Source of the DNA: Alteromonadaceae bacterium UBA2620
GTDB taxonomy: Bacteria; Pseudomonadota; Gammaproteobacteria; Enterobacterales; Alteromonadaceae
Direction of reading: 5' to 3'
Assembly: GCA_002339125.1 (NCBI GenBank)
Contig: DDJQ01000049.1
Location: 4,145-16,510 of the forward strand
DNA length: 12,366 bases
Numbering within the stretch: the stretch's first letter is position 1; each line of letters opens with the position of its first letter. The notes beneath the pieces were generated by a model that did no database searches, was not told the origin of the DNA, and was given only the letters and a program-made list of their open reading frames with translations. The position numbers and the translations under genes were made by a program. Positions 1-7,225 of the stretch are shown one piece after another.

Positions 1-957
1 CCATTGGTGAGCAAGTTCGTGAGCGACCACATTTAACGGTGCAGAACGCTCAGCCAGACCCGGCTCGTCTTCGAGCAATAAAAGGCTGTCGCGATAAGTG
101 ATCAGACCGGCATTTTCCATGGCGCCGTGGGTAAAGTTAGGTACCGCCACAAAATCCAGCTTTCGGTACGGGTAATCAATCCCGAAGAAGTTCTCCAGTG
201 ATTCGAGAATTTCTGGTGTGTGCTTAACAATAAATTTGGTTTTATCGGCGTAACCTTTAGGCACATACAGCTTGCCAGGCACTGACAGGCCTTCCATTTC
301 AACACTGTCGAACGGGCCTACCGTATAAGCAATCAGATAGGTTGGCATAGGCTTGGTTTTCATAAAGGTAACGGTTTGCATACCGTCTTCTACCGTGCGT
401 TTTTCCACCGGTGTATTTGACGCCACAACCTGTTTTTCAGGAGTGGTAATGGTCATTTGGTAAGGAATTTTAAATGCCGGCTCATCAAAGCTCGGGAATG
501 CCTTACGGGCATGCATGTCTTCAAACTGCGTGAAGATGTAGTTACGGCCTTCGAAGCTCGACAGGTACATACCGTCTGAAGAGGTATTTACCTTGCCTTC
601 AAAACTAATGGCCAGCTCATAAGTACCTACCGGCACGGTAGCAGAGCTGTGGCCCCAGTTGATGTTGTAATCGCCTTCGGTAATACGGAGCGGATAAATA
701 CGGTTGCCCTGACGAAGTTCGGCGTTAGTAACCTGAATATCCATTTGATAAAAGCCGACTTTGGTTACCGGCTCAGTAATATTAAGCTCGATAACGGTTT
801 CCCCGGAATAGCCAGGCTGGTCGGGGTCGATATTCAGATGAATTTGTTGAAAAGTTGGCTTAACGGCGCCAGGTAGCCGATAGTCCACATCTTCCGCCGA
901 GGCAACATTTGCCACCAGCATGAACATGCAGGAGACCCAGGATAAGAGTCTTTTCAT
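1..957 (-). CDS. Exported M1 family aminopeptidase (APN/ERAP-like), C-terminus beyond window
   Basis: Partial gene: 319 codons run from an ATG at 957 to the window edge without a stop. The product is a zinc aminopeptidase that removes N-terminal residues from peptides. Visible features: a type I signal peptide (residues 1-21, ending VASA before ED), the N-terminal beta domain with a QFEDMHARKAFPSFDEP segment typical of M1 enzymes, the exopeptidase motif GAMEN (about 278-282), and HELAH (about 313-317), the first part of the zinc site. The second zinc ligand (NEG motif) and the C-terminal domains lie outside the window. The start is supported by AGGA seven bases upstream. The signal peptide places the enzyme in the periplasm or outside the cell, unlike cytoplasmic PepN. 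The GAMEN form distinguishes it from the GGMEN enzyme at 2802-4691. The family call is secure; the substrate preference is unknown. Confidence 0.93.
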   Translation of the reverse strand, partial: MKRLLSWVSCMFMLVANVASAEDVDYRLPGAVKPTFQQIHLNIDPDQPGYSGETVIELNITEPVTKVGFYQMDIQVTNAELRQGNRIYPLRITEGDYNINWGHSSATVPVGTYELAISFEGKVNTSSDGMYLSSFEGRNYIFTQFEDMHARKAFPSFDEPAFKIPYQMTITTPEKQVVASNTPVEKRTVEDGMQTVTFMKTKPMPTYLIAYTVGPFDSVEMEGLSVPGKLYVPKGYADKTKFIVKHTPEILESLENFFGIDYPYRKLDFVAVPNFTHGAMENAGLITYRDSLLLLEDEPGLAERSAPLNVVAHELAHQW

Positions 958-1373
958 GAACGAGTCCTCACTGTCGTTTGGGATTGGAATTTTTTATTAT
1001 TTAGAGCTGAAATAACCGGGAAATAGTAACATTTATTGTTACTAAGATTTAGTCGATAAAGTGTAACCAACTGTTGTTCACTGTAAACTGAACCTTATAA
1101 CTGGTTAGTTCACCGTTTTGCTGAATATTTAACCACCCCGCCTGCACTCCCGAGCGCAACTACGTTGAAGCAACTTTGGCGGAATTGTGATGGTCTATCA
1201 ATGCTTCCAGAGTCCACTCTCAGCAATGCCTGTACAGCTGTTACAAGTTTCTTAGCGCCACGATCATTAACAAAGCATTATCCATCTAAAATAAAATTTT
1301 ATTACTCTCTATGAGCCACAACTTGCACTAGAAACGTTAAAAGTTTGTAAATTTATCTGTAGCAACGGAGATC
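958..1373. other. Divergent intergenic region, no gene seen
   Basis: These 416 bases separate the minus-strand aminopeptidase from the plus-strand CHRD remnant and must hold both promoters. I see the inverted repeat at 1024-1044, an AT-rich 14-base palindrome AATAAAATTTTATT at 1290-1303, and a weak plus-strand promoter candidate (TTGCAC at 1323-1328 with a poor -10 near 1346-1351). I found no convincing ORF, tRNA or small RNA signature in the central part (about 1080-1280). Confidence 0.6.
1024..1044. promoter_or_regulatory. Operator-like inverted repeat upstream of the aminopeptidase
   Basis: TAGTAACA and TGTTACTA form perfect 8-base arms around a 5-base TTTAT centre. The site lies 67 bases upstream of the aminopeptidase ATG, within the likely promoter zone, and contains a possible minus-strand -10 (TACTAT) in one arm. 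The size and symmetry suit a dimeric transcription factor. The arms lack G+C strength and a following U-run, so it is unlikely to be a terminator. The regulator is unknown. Confidence 0.4.
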
Positions 1374-1710
1374 ATGATGAAGTACAGAGGGCTCGCAATC
1401 ATTGCTTGTACCGCACTGCTAACCGCGTGTATGGACGATGACGACAAAACAGAAGAAACACCACCTCCCCCACCCACTTTCAGCGCCAGCACTACCATTG
1501 AAATTGACTTAACCGGTAAACAACAGGGTCCCGGCTAACATGTCTGCGCAAATGGCTTCAGCCACCGTTGAGCTTGACGAAACGCTTGGCTTAATGCGTG
1601 CATCGGTAGACGTGAGTAATGTGGAAGGTGTGCAGGCTGCAGGCGGCCATTATGTAAATGTGCACACGCCAGCGTACCCTAACGGCGAGCTGCGTGGTCA
1701 GATTCAGTAA
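1374..1710 (+). pseudogene. CHRD-domain lipoprotein, frameshifted and internally shortened
   Basis: The reading frame from ATG 1374 (or ATG 1377, better spaced from GGAG at 1367-1370) encodes a lipoprotein signal with lipobox LLTAC (Cys19), an acidic and proline-rich linker, and the first CHRD strand (TIEIDLTGKQQ). It then meets TAA at 1536-1538. The next frame resumes immediately as VPANMSAQMASATVELDE and ends with HYVNVHTPAYPNGELRGQ and TAA at 1708, the classic CHRD C-terminus. Intact members read through as LTG-QEVP, so a small indel near 1526-1534 (for example loss of two bases from CAGGAGGTC) explains the break. The domain also lacks its central part, including the usual AHIH stretch, between VQAA and GGHY. 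CHRD proteins are extracytoplasmic beta domains of poorly known function. Alternatives are a sequencing error for the frameshift or two short ORFs, but the missing core is separate evidence of decay. Confidence 0.8.
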
Positions 1711-1737
1711 TCTCACCTGCCAGCAACCATAACTTCG

Positions 1738-1764
1738 AAGGGGCGCTACAAGCGCCCCTTTTTT
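1738..1764 (+). terminator. Rho-independent terminator after the CHRD remnant
   Basis: A perfect 10-base stem, AAGGGGCGCT / AGCGCCCCTT, with a 3-base ACA loop is followed on the plus strand by four further Ts. It lies 27 bases after the CHRD stop and 9 bases beyond the 3' end of the convergent alpha/beta hydrolase gene. Because the arm itself begins with AA, it may also act weakly on the minus strand. Confidence 0.9.
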
Positions 1765-1773
1765 ATAAACGCT

Positions 1774-2676
1774 TTATTGGGCTTTTACCCAATCAAGCAC
1801 ACCGGCAAACCAGTCCACCTGATGGCGCATGCCAAAACCATGTCCCCCCTCTTCCAGCAATAACATGCGCACCGCCACTTTTTGCTCCCGCAAGGCTGCG
1901 TAATACTCAAGAGCATTATCAACCACCACCACACTGTCGTCGTTAGCATGAACGATGTAAGCCGGCGGTGTTTGCTCAGTAACCTGTAATTCATTGGAAT
2001 AAGCGGTTACCAGTGCAGCGTCAGGCTGTTCACCCAACAGCAGATTACGTGAGCCCTCATGGGTGATATTTGCCTGCATACTGATCACCGGATAGATCAG
2101 GATTTGGAAAGCGGGTCTGAGCACTTCAGGGTCATAACTTTCGATCACCGGCTGCGCAAAATGCGTCGCGCCTGTTGCTGCCAGATGTCCGCCAGCAGAA
2201 AAGCCCATCACGCCAAACTGACTCTGGTTAAGCTGCCACTGCTCCCCGCCTTGTTGAAGCCGGTAAAAGGCCTGTTGCAAATCCTGTAGTGGCCCTTGAT
2301 GGGGGACTTCCATGTTGGCAGGATTGGGCATTCGATACCATAAAACCGCCGCCGCAACACCGTTTGCAGCAAACCGCTCAGCCACTTCCTGGCCTTCCTT
2401 AATGGAAGACACGCCAAAATAGCCGCCGCCCGGACAGATAATAACCGTTTTATCAACTGACTTATTTTCAGGAAGGTAAAGAGTAAGTGAAGGCTTACTT
2501 ATTGCGGTGATAAAACGGTCATTAAAGCGCTCATCAAAAAGCTTCCCCTCATTGCTGGTGTCAATCGCACCGGGTATGCCTTGCGGATAGAGTTCAAGGT
2601 CGAGTTTGCGAATGGCTGATTGCGCAGAAAAACTCACTACCAGCAACAAGCTGGTTACCAGTGTAGATAGTTTCAC
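1774..2676 (-). CDS. Exported alpha/beta hydrolase (esterase/acetylesterase-like)
   Basis: This 300-residue exported serine hydrolase probably cleaves an ester bond, perhaps an acyl group on a carbohydrate. A signal peptide covers residues 1-21 (cleavage after AQSA). The oxyanion segment is CPGGGY (81-86). The nucleophile elbow is GFSAGG with Ser160. Asp246 or Asp247 in HANDD and His279 in EGGHGFG complete the triad. The layout matches the COG0657/BD-FAE-like family often labelled acetylxylan esterase or xylanase B. The start is GTG: it has AGAGG about eight bases upstream and an in-frame TAA two codons before it, so no longer form is possible. It converges on the CHRD remnant and is separated from the upstream M1 gene by 125 bases with a hairpin, so it is probably a single-gene unit. 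The fold and triad are secure; the substrate is inferred. Confidence 0.9.
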   Translation of the reverse strand: MKLSTLVTSLLLVVSFSAQSAIRKLDLELYPQGIPGAIDTSNEGKLFDERFNDRFITAISKPSLTLYLPENKSVDKTVIICPGGGYFGVSSIKEGQEVAERFAANGVAAAVLWYRMPNPANMEVPHQGPLQDLQQAFYRLQQGGEQWQLNQSQFGVMGFSAGGHLAATGATHFAQPVIESYDPEVLRPAFQILIYPVISMQANITHEGSRNLLLGEQPDAALVTAYSNELQVTEQTPPAYIVHANDDSVVVVDNALEYYAALREQKVAVRMLLLEEGGHGFGMRHQVDWFAGVLDWVKAQ

Positions 2677-2761
2677 GGTTTATTCCTCTGTTATTTTGTA
2701 TGACAAATTAACATAAAACAAACAATAAAACAGTGCCGGCGGCCGGGTGTAGTAGGAAATT

Positions 2762-2786
2762 GCGCGAGGCAGCTGAGGCCTCGCGC
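2762..2786 (-). terminator. Hairpin downstream of the LTA4H-like peptidase
   Basis: GCGCGAGGC (2762-2770) and GCCTCGCGC (2778-2786) form a 9-base GC-rich stem with a 7-base loop, beginning 15 bases after the stop codon of the 2802-4691 gene. Downstream on the minus strand there is only AATTTCC, so the U-run is weak. It may terminate inefficiently or protect the mRNA 3' end. Confidence 0.5.
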
Positions 2787-2801
2787 TTGCGGTAGCAGAG
2801 G

Positions 2802-4691
2802 TTAGTTTACAAAGCCTTCGTTGGCTTTAATGGTGAGCGGATGATAGCCCGGCTTAGCTTCGGCAAAAGCTTTCTGCGCAAAAGCTTTACCCTGCGGGGT
2901 TTTTGACAATTCACGGTACAAGGGTTTAACCAGTTTGTTGCGACCGATAGAGACCAGATAGTCATAGAGTCTGTCATAGGCCGGCTGGTATTCATTATGC
3001 ACGGCAATCATCAGCCAGCTGTGAGCTATCTCGTTATTGCTGCTGGCTGTCAGGCCAAAAGCATCATCCAGTTCTGCGAGTTGCTCATCAGACAATTCTT
3101 CAGGCATGTTATTTAAGAAGTACAGCCACTGGTGAACGGTCCACTTCGCAGTATCAATACTGGTGGCCGATTTTTCGCCCGACAACCAGTCCTGACGTGC
3201 CTGATCGACAATCGAGAAAGCATCTGAGGTTGGCATTGGCGCATCGGCCGGAATGCCTGGCTTGAAGATCCACTGATCAATACGCTCGCTGTCGAGTTTA
3301 TCCGGGTACTCAGCTAACAGTGTATCGTTGAGATAAACGATAAACTCATCGGTAGTGATGCTCTTAAAGGCAAAGTGCTTAAAGTAATTCAACAGGAACT
3401 GATCGAAGTTTTCACGCCCGACCTTTTGTTCCAGCTCACGTAAAAACAGTGCACCTTTTTCATAGGGAATATCTGAGAACACGTCGTCCGGATTACGGCC
3501 GCGTAAATCAATCGCCAGGACCTGATCATTCGCTGGCAACGCAGCGATATCTTCCTGCAAATCCTGATAGCCCAACACAGCTTCCATGCGGTACCGGTCG
3601 TGGCCATAGATCATTTCCATAATGCGGTAGGTCAGATAGGTGGTGAACCCCTCGTTCAGCCAAAGGTCGCGCCAGGTTGCATTGGTGACAGTGTTCCCTG
3701 ACCAGCTGTGAGCCAGTTCGTGGGCAATCAGTGATACCAGACTTTTATCACCGGCAATCACGGTTGGCGTGATAAACGACAGACGAGGATTTTCCATCCC
3801 GCCAAAAGGAAATGAGGGCGGCAGGATCAGCAGATCGTAGCGGTCCCAGCCATAAGGACCATAGATCTCTTCGGTGGCTTCCAGCATACTTTCGGTATCG
3901 GCAAACTCTTCTGCCGCGGCGTCCAGTAATGCCGGTTCGGCGTAAACCCCGGTACGCTCACCCATAGGTTTAAACTGCAAATCACCAATGGCCAGCGCAA
4001 TCAGATAAGACGGTACCGGCTGCGGCATGGTGAAATCGTACTCGCCATCACGCTCGGTGTCGGGATCATTCGCCGCACTCATTACGGCCAGTAGCGTATC
4101 GGGCGTATGAATGGTGGCATTGTAAGTCACCCTTACCTGTGGCGAGTCCTGTAACGGAATAAAACTACGGGCATGAACCGCCTGGGCCTGGGTAAACAAA
4201 AACGGGTGCTGTTTGCCTGCCGTCTGTGACGGCGTAAGCCACTGTACCCCGGAGGCCTGTGGCGAGGTAGCGTATTCGATAGTTACCTTATTGCCCTGCT
4301 CCGGCAGGTCAATTTCCAGCGCCGCGCCCAATTCCGGATCGGCAGGTTGTAACTGGTAATCCAGCGTTTCCCCGTTGACGGTCACGCTCTGAATGGTAAG
4401 GTCACGGGTATCCACAACCAGCGTATCTGCCTGGGCAGTCTGCTTCTCATAAGTCAGCGTGGCACTGCCACTTAATACACTGGCAGCAAAGTCAGCCGTC
4501 AGCTCCAAATCCAGGTGAGTCACAGTAACTTCCCCAGGATTAGAAAAGGAATGATAATCCACCCCAGCTTTAATACCACTGTTTTCAGCAGCGGTCGCTT
4601 CGGCCGGAGGTAGTGCGCTATTTGTTTCAGGTGCCGGCGAACAAGCGGTGAATAAAGGAATGGTGGTGAGTAACCATGCGAGATTCTTCAT
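2802..4691 (-). CDS. M1 family metallopeptidase, leukotriene A4 hydrolase/aminopeptidase B type, lipoprotein
   Basis: This 629-residue zinc aminopeptidase is predicted to sit as a lipoprotein in the cell envelope: lipobox LFTAC with Cys17 and Ser at +2, which favours the outer membrane. After an acidic linker (18-45) come the N-terminal beta domain (about 55-245), GGMEN (297-301), and the zinc site HELAH (324-328) with the distal Glu347 in LWLNEGF. Tyr410 in PYEKG matches the catalytic tyrosine of this subfamily. A helical C-terminal domain of the LTA4H type fills about 480-629. All key residues are present, so it should be active. Known bacterial relatives, such as cold-active Colwellia aminopeptidase, act on short peptides. 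ATG has AGGA upstream at 4698-4701. A hairpin follows the stop, and 135 bases separate it from the chemoreceptor gene upstream, so it is probably monocistronic. Confidence 0.96.
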   Translation of the reverse strand: MKNLAWLLTTIPLFTACSPAPETNSALPPAEATAAENSGIKAGVDYHSFSNPGEVTVTHLDLELTADFAASVLSGSATLTYEKQTAQADTLVVDTRDLTIQSVTVNGETLDYQLQPADPELGAALEIDLPEQGNKVTIEYATSPQASGVQWLTPSQTAGKQHPFLFTQAQAVHARSFIPLQDSPQVRVTYNATIHTPDTLLAVMSAANDPDTERDGEYDFTMPQPVPSYLIALAIGDLQFKPMGERTGVYAEPALLDAAAEEFADTESMLEATEEIYGPYGWDRYDLLILPPSFPFGGMENPRLSFITPTVIAGDKSLVSLIAHELAHSWSGNTVTNATWRDLWLNEGFTTYLTYRIMEMIYGHDRYRMEAVLGYQDLQEDIAALPANDQVLAIDLRGRNPDDVFSDIPYEKGALFLRELEQKVGRENFDQFLLNYFKHFAFKSITTDEFIVYLNDTLLAEYPDKLDSERIDQWIFKPGIPADAPMPTSDAFSIVDQARQDWLSGEKSATSIDTAKWTVHQWLYFLNNMPEELSDEQLAELDDAFGLTASSNNEIAHSWLMIAVHNEYQPAYDRLYDYLVSIGRNKLVKPLYRELSKTPQGKAFAQKAFAEAKPGYHPLTIKANEGFVN

Positions 4692-4782
4692 TGTCGTCCT
4701 GTTGTTATTATGATGATTTGAGTCGGCGTCATAGTAGCGAAATCATAGCCAGCTTGCACCTGCAAACTGACCAATCACAGGC

Positions 4783-4813
4783 GCCAGCGCCGAATCTCAT
4801 TCCAGGCGCTGGC
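4783..4813 (-). terminator. Stable hairpin just after the chemoreceptor gene
   Basis: GCCAGCGCC/GGCGCTGGC forms a 9-base stem, extended by GAAT/ATTC around a 3-base CTC loop with a 2-base bulge. It starts 13 bases past the chemoreceptor stop. No T-run follows on either strand, so it is not a textbook intrinsic terminator; a 3'-end stabilising or Rho-assisted role is possible. Confidence 0.45.
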
Positions 4814-4826
4814 TTAATGTAATCTG

Positions 4827-6506
4827 TTAAAGTCTGAACTGACCCACCAGCTTTTCCAGCCGGTCGGTTTTATCATTAAGAATTTTACAGCCATGCTTAT
4901 TATCGGCCGAGGCCTGAGCCAGTTGGCCGGTATGCTCATTCACTTCGTTCACCCGCACGCTGATATCGGCCGACACTTCACTTTGTTCGTGGGCGGCAGC
5001 GGCAATTTCTGCATTCATCTGATTAATCGTCTGGGTAGCGGTAATTATCGCCAGCAGCGCTTCACGGGTAGCTTTTACCTTTTGCTGAGTCTCCTGACTC
5101 TTATCCAGGCTGCTTTGCATGGTTTCCAGCGCCGATTGTGAACCGCTCTGGAGCCGCTGGATCATATCCTGAATTTGCTCGGTACTATCCTGAGTCTTGC
5201 TGGCCAGGCTACGCACTTCATCAGCAACTACTGCAAATCCGCGCCCCTGCTCACCGGCACGAGCAGCCTCGATGGCGGCGTTAAGGGCCAGCAGATTAGT
5301 TTGCGCCGCAATGTTTTCAATCACATGCAGTAAATTAACAATACCATCTACATCGCCCCCCACGCGCTGAACCACATTGCTGGCACGGCTGATCTCCTCG
5401 GCCAGTTGATTCATACTGCTAACGGTTTCATCCACGGTTCTATCGGCCAGCTCACTTTGCTGTTCAGCCTGCTGCGCAGCCTCTGCCGCAGCAGAGGCAT
5501 GCTGGGTCACATTTTGCGATGAATGAGAAAGTTCGGTAACGGCCGTGGCAATCTGATCAGTATTACTTTGCTGATCGTCGGCAATAACGTTGAGGTCTGA
5601 GGCGCGCCCGTCGAGATGAATGGTTTCCTGTTCGATGTCTTTGGTCACGTCCCTTATCATGCTCATCATCTGATGCAAATTCGCCAGCAGTTGATTGACA
5701 TTGTCAGCCAGCGTGCCTATTTCAAACTGATCATCGACCACCACCTTACGGGTAAGGTCGCCGTTACCCTCGGCCAGCTTTTTAATTGATGAGTTCACTT
5801 CACCCAAAGGCCGGATAATACTGCGACGAACCAGTAACCCGATCACAAAGGATACCGCACCAAGTACAACACAACTCACTATTAACAGAGTTACCAGATG
5901 ATTCCGACTGCTGTATACTGCTTCTTCAATGACAGCCAGCTCTCGCTCGACCTCATCAATATAAAAACCGGTGCCAATCATTAATTGCCAGTCAGGAAAG
6001 TATGCTGAATAGGATAACTTGGGATGGGGGTCACGCTCACCAGGTTTAGGGAAGTGATAAGTGACATAATGATCTCCCTGAGCCAGGCCGTTCTTTTTGC
6101 CTGCAGCCACCAGCTCGCGTACGACGTATACGCCGTTGCTGTCCTGCAAATCCCAGAAGCTATCGCCAATCCGATCCGGACTCTGACCATTTAATACCCG
6201 TATTCCCTCATCGGTGTAGCCAAATATATAGCCGGATTCACCATATTTAAACTGCCTCAACAGTACCGCAGCATCCTCTACATTACCCCCTTTCTCATAT
6301 ATTGGCTGCACCAGGCTCACTGCCATTTCGAGCAGGGCTTTTACTTCTTTCTCGCGATCGTTAATCATGACTTCGCGACTGCTAGTCAGTCGGTCCTGCG
6401 CTTGCTGATTTACCTGAAACACCGAAAAGAAGGTCATCACACCTCCCAGGATTAGCACAGGCAGAATGGAAATGAGCAACAACTTTTGCTTAATTGACAG
6501 GTTCAC
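4827..6506 (-). CDS. Methyl-accepting chemotaxis protein with a single periplasmic Cache domain
   Basis: This 559-residue transmembrane chemoreceptor signals through CheW and CheA to the flagellar motor. TM1 is at about 9-30. A periplasmic region (31-200) has the sCache_2 pattern (YGESGYIFGY, then KLSYSAYFPDWQLMIGTGFYIDEVE). TM2 is at about 203-226, HAMP at about 228-280, and then a long coiled-coil signalling domain. The conserved hairpin tip IENIAAQTNLLALNAAIEAA spans about 396-415 and continues into GRGFAVVADEVRSLA. The protein ends in QFRL without a CheR/CheB-binding pentapeptide. The start is GTG, supported by GGAG seven bases upstream and an in-frame TAA eight codons before it with no ATG between. 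Cache_2 receptors often bind small organic acids, but the ligand here is unknown. No other che or fli genes are nearby, so it is an orphan receptor. Confidence 0.96.
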   Translation of the reverse strand: MNLSIKQKLLLISILPVLILGGVMTFFSVFQVNQQAQDRLTSSREVMINDREKEVKALLEMAVSLVQPIYEKGGNVEDAAVLLRQFKYGESGYIFGYTDEGIRVLNGQSPDRIGDSFWDLQDSNGVYVVRELVAAGKKNGLAQGDHYVTYHFPKPGERDPHPKLSYSAYFPDWQLMIGTGFYIDEVERELAVIEEAVYSSRNHLVTLLIVSCVVLGAVSFVIGLLVRRSIIRPLGEVNSSIKKLAEGNGDLTRKVVVDDQFEIGTLADNVNQLLANLHQMMSMIRDVTKDIEQETIHLDGRASDLNVIADDQQSNTDQIATAVTELSHSSQNVTQHASAAAEAAQQAEQQSELADRTVDETVSSMNQLAEEISRASNVVQRVGGDVDGIVNLLHVIENIAAQTNLLALNAAIEAARAGEQGRGFAVVADEVRSLASKTQDSTEQIQDMIQRLQSGSQSALETMQSSLDKSQETQQKVKATREALLAIITATQTINQMNAEIAAAAHEQSEVSADISVRVNEVNEHTGQLAQASADNKHGCKILNDKTDRLEKLVGQFRL

Positions 6507-6530
6507 TGGACGACTCCAAACACATAATAT

Positions 6531-6537
6531 TTATCGC
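6531..6537 (-). promoter_or_regulatory. Possible sigma-28-like -10 element for the chemoreceptor
   Basis: GCGATAA on the minus strand, 25 bases before the GTG start, is one base short of the flagellar sigma factor -10 consensus GCCGATAA. I could not find a good TAAA -35 at the expected distance, so the assignment is weak. It fits the common sigma-28 control of chemoreceptor genes. Confidence 0.22.
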
Positions 6538-6702
6538 ATATTCTCAACTAAAGTATGAGCTACCCGTGCTCAATGGCAATTATATTCATAATTCAAAGTA
6601 ACTATAGTGTAAATATTATGATGCTGAAGCGTTACAGGAAGACAAGAGACAGGGGTTTACAATGAAATCGCGGAAGCTCAGGTTTCCGATTGGTCAAAGA
6701 AA

Positions 6703-6731
6703 TAAGGCATTACTATCTGCGTAATGCCTTA
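6703..6731 (-). terminator. Rho-independent terminator of the small unknown gene
   Basis: AAGGCATTAC (6704-6713) and GTAATGCCTT (6721-6730) form a 10-base stem, with an eleventh T-A pair and a 7-base loop. On the minus strand the sequence continues ATTTCTTTG, a moderate U-tract. It lies 30 bases past the stop of the 83-residue protein, whose transcript it would end, and it separates that unit from the chemoreceptor promoter. Confidence 0.75.
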
Positions 6732-6761
6732 ACATTAAATAAAAGATTAAAACTAAATGCG

Positions 6762-7013
6762 TTAGTGGCTGGTCATGCCGCTATAACGCAGTTTGGGGAT
6801 CACTAATTCAGGAGCCACTGGCGCAGGAAAATCAGCACTGGAGTCGAGGATCAGTGAACTGCCATCACCGAACTCATACTGAGTTAAATTCTTAGATAGA
6901 GACTTACAACTTTTACAGGTTCTGAAGCAGTGAAGCCAAAGATGCCCTTTTTCTACCATCAGGGCCTGTTCGGCCTTCGAAGGTAACTTCGATTTTATTG
7001 CATACACTGTCAT
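6762..7013 (-). CDS. Small cysteine-containing protein of unknown function
   Basis: I do not recognise this 83-residue protein. It has no signal peptide or membrane segment, so it is probably cytoplasmic. The middle holds H24, H28, C29, C33 and C36 (WLHCFRTCKSCKS), a CxxC-containing cluster that could bind a metal, within a basic stretch. The C-terminal half is acidic, then proline-rich (DFPAPVAPELVIPK). The start chosen is ATG 7013 because GGAG stands six bases upstream. The frame stays open further to a TTG at 7121, but that would cover the structured leader and lacks a ribosome site. A promoter, leader hairpin and 3' terminator surround it, which makes a real transcription unit likely. The function is unknown. 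Confidence 0.65.
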   Translation of the reverse strand: MTVYAIKSKLPSKAEQALMVEKGHLWLHCFRTCKSCKSLSKNLTQYEFGDGSSLILDSSADFPAPVAPELVIPKLRYSGMTSH

Positions 7014-7079
7014 AGTTAACTCCGTCGCTATGTCTTTCGCAATACGGCAACCGAAAGAATAAATGTAGGGTATGAGGTT

Positions 7080-7112
7080 AAAAATAAAACAAGCCAGCTT
7101 CCAGGAGCCGGC
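7080..7112 (-). terminator. Terminator-like hairpin in the 5' leader of the small gene (possible attenuator)
   Basis: On the minus strand GCCGGC (7112-7107), an 8-base loop and GCTGGC (7098-7093) pair with one G-U, directly followed by TTGTTTTATTTTT (7092-7080). This is the layout of an intrinsic terminator, but it lies between the promoter at 7144 and the ATG at 7013. The tract is also complementary to ATAAAACAAG at 7125-7134, the very start of the predicted transcript, so the U-tract can be paired away. A second stem, CTTTCG/CGAAAG at 7034-7057, follows. Confidence 0.55.
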
Positions 7113-7143
7113 AAAGCACAACGACTTGTTTTATCTAAACTAA

Positions 7144-7152
7144 AGTATAGCA
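7144..7152 (-). promoter_or_regulatory. Extended -10 promoter for the small gene
   Basis: The minus strand reads TGCTATACT (7152-7144): a near-consensus TATACT with the TGn extension. No good -35 is visible 17 bases upstream, which is usual for extended -10 promoters. Transcription would start near 7137, giving a leader of about 124 bases before ATG 7013. Confidence 0.55.
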
Positions 7153-7225
7153 GGCCAAGATAATTAAAATTTGATCCACATCTATTTTTTTGGTCCTTAG
7201 GTGTAAGACCGAGAAAAGCTTAAGA

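Noticed and set aside
6662..6724. A 20-codon plus-strand ORF with AGGGG before its ATG
   Set aside because: It overlaps the minus-strand terminator stem and its composition looks incidental. There is no promoter or further support.
7014..7121. N-terminal extension of the small unknown protein to TTG 7121
   Set aside because: It has no ribosome site and covers the hairpins of the leader; ATG 7013 with GGAG is far better.
7173..7213. GGTC...GACC stem with a T-run after the SDR remnant
   Set aside because: The T-run precedes the stem on the plus strand and becomes an A-run after it on the minus strand, so it fits a terminator in neither direction.
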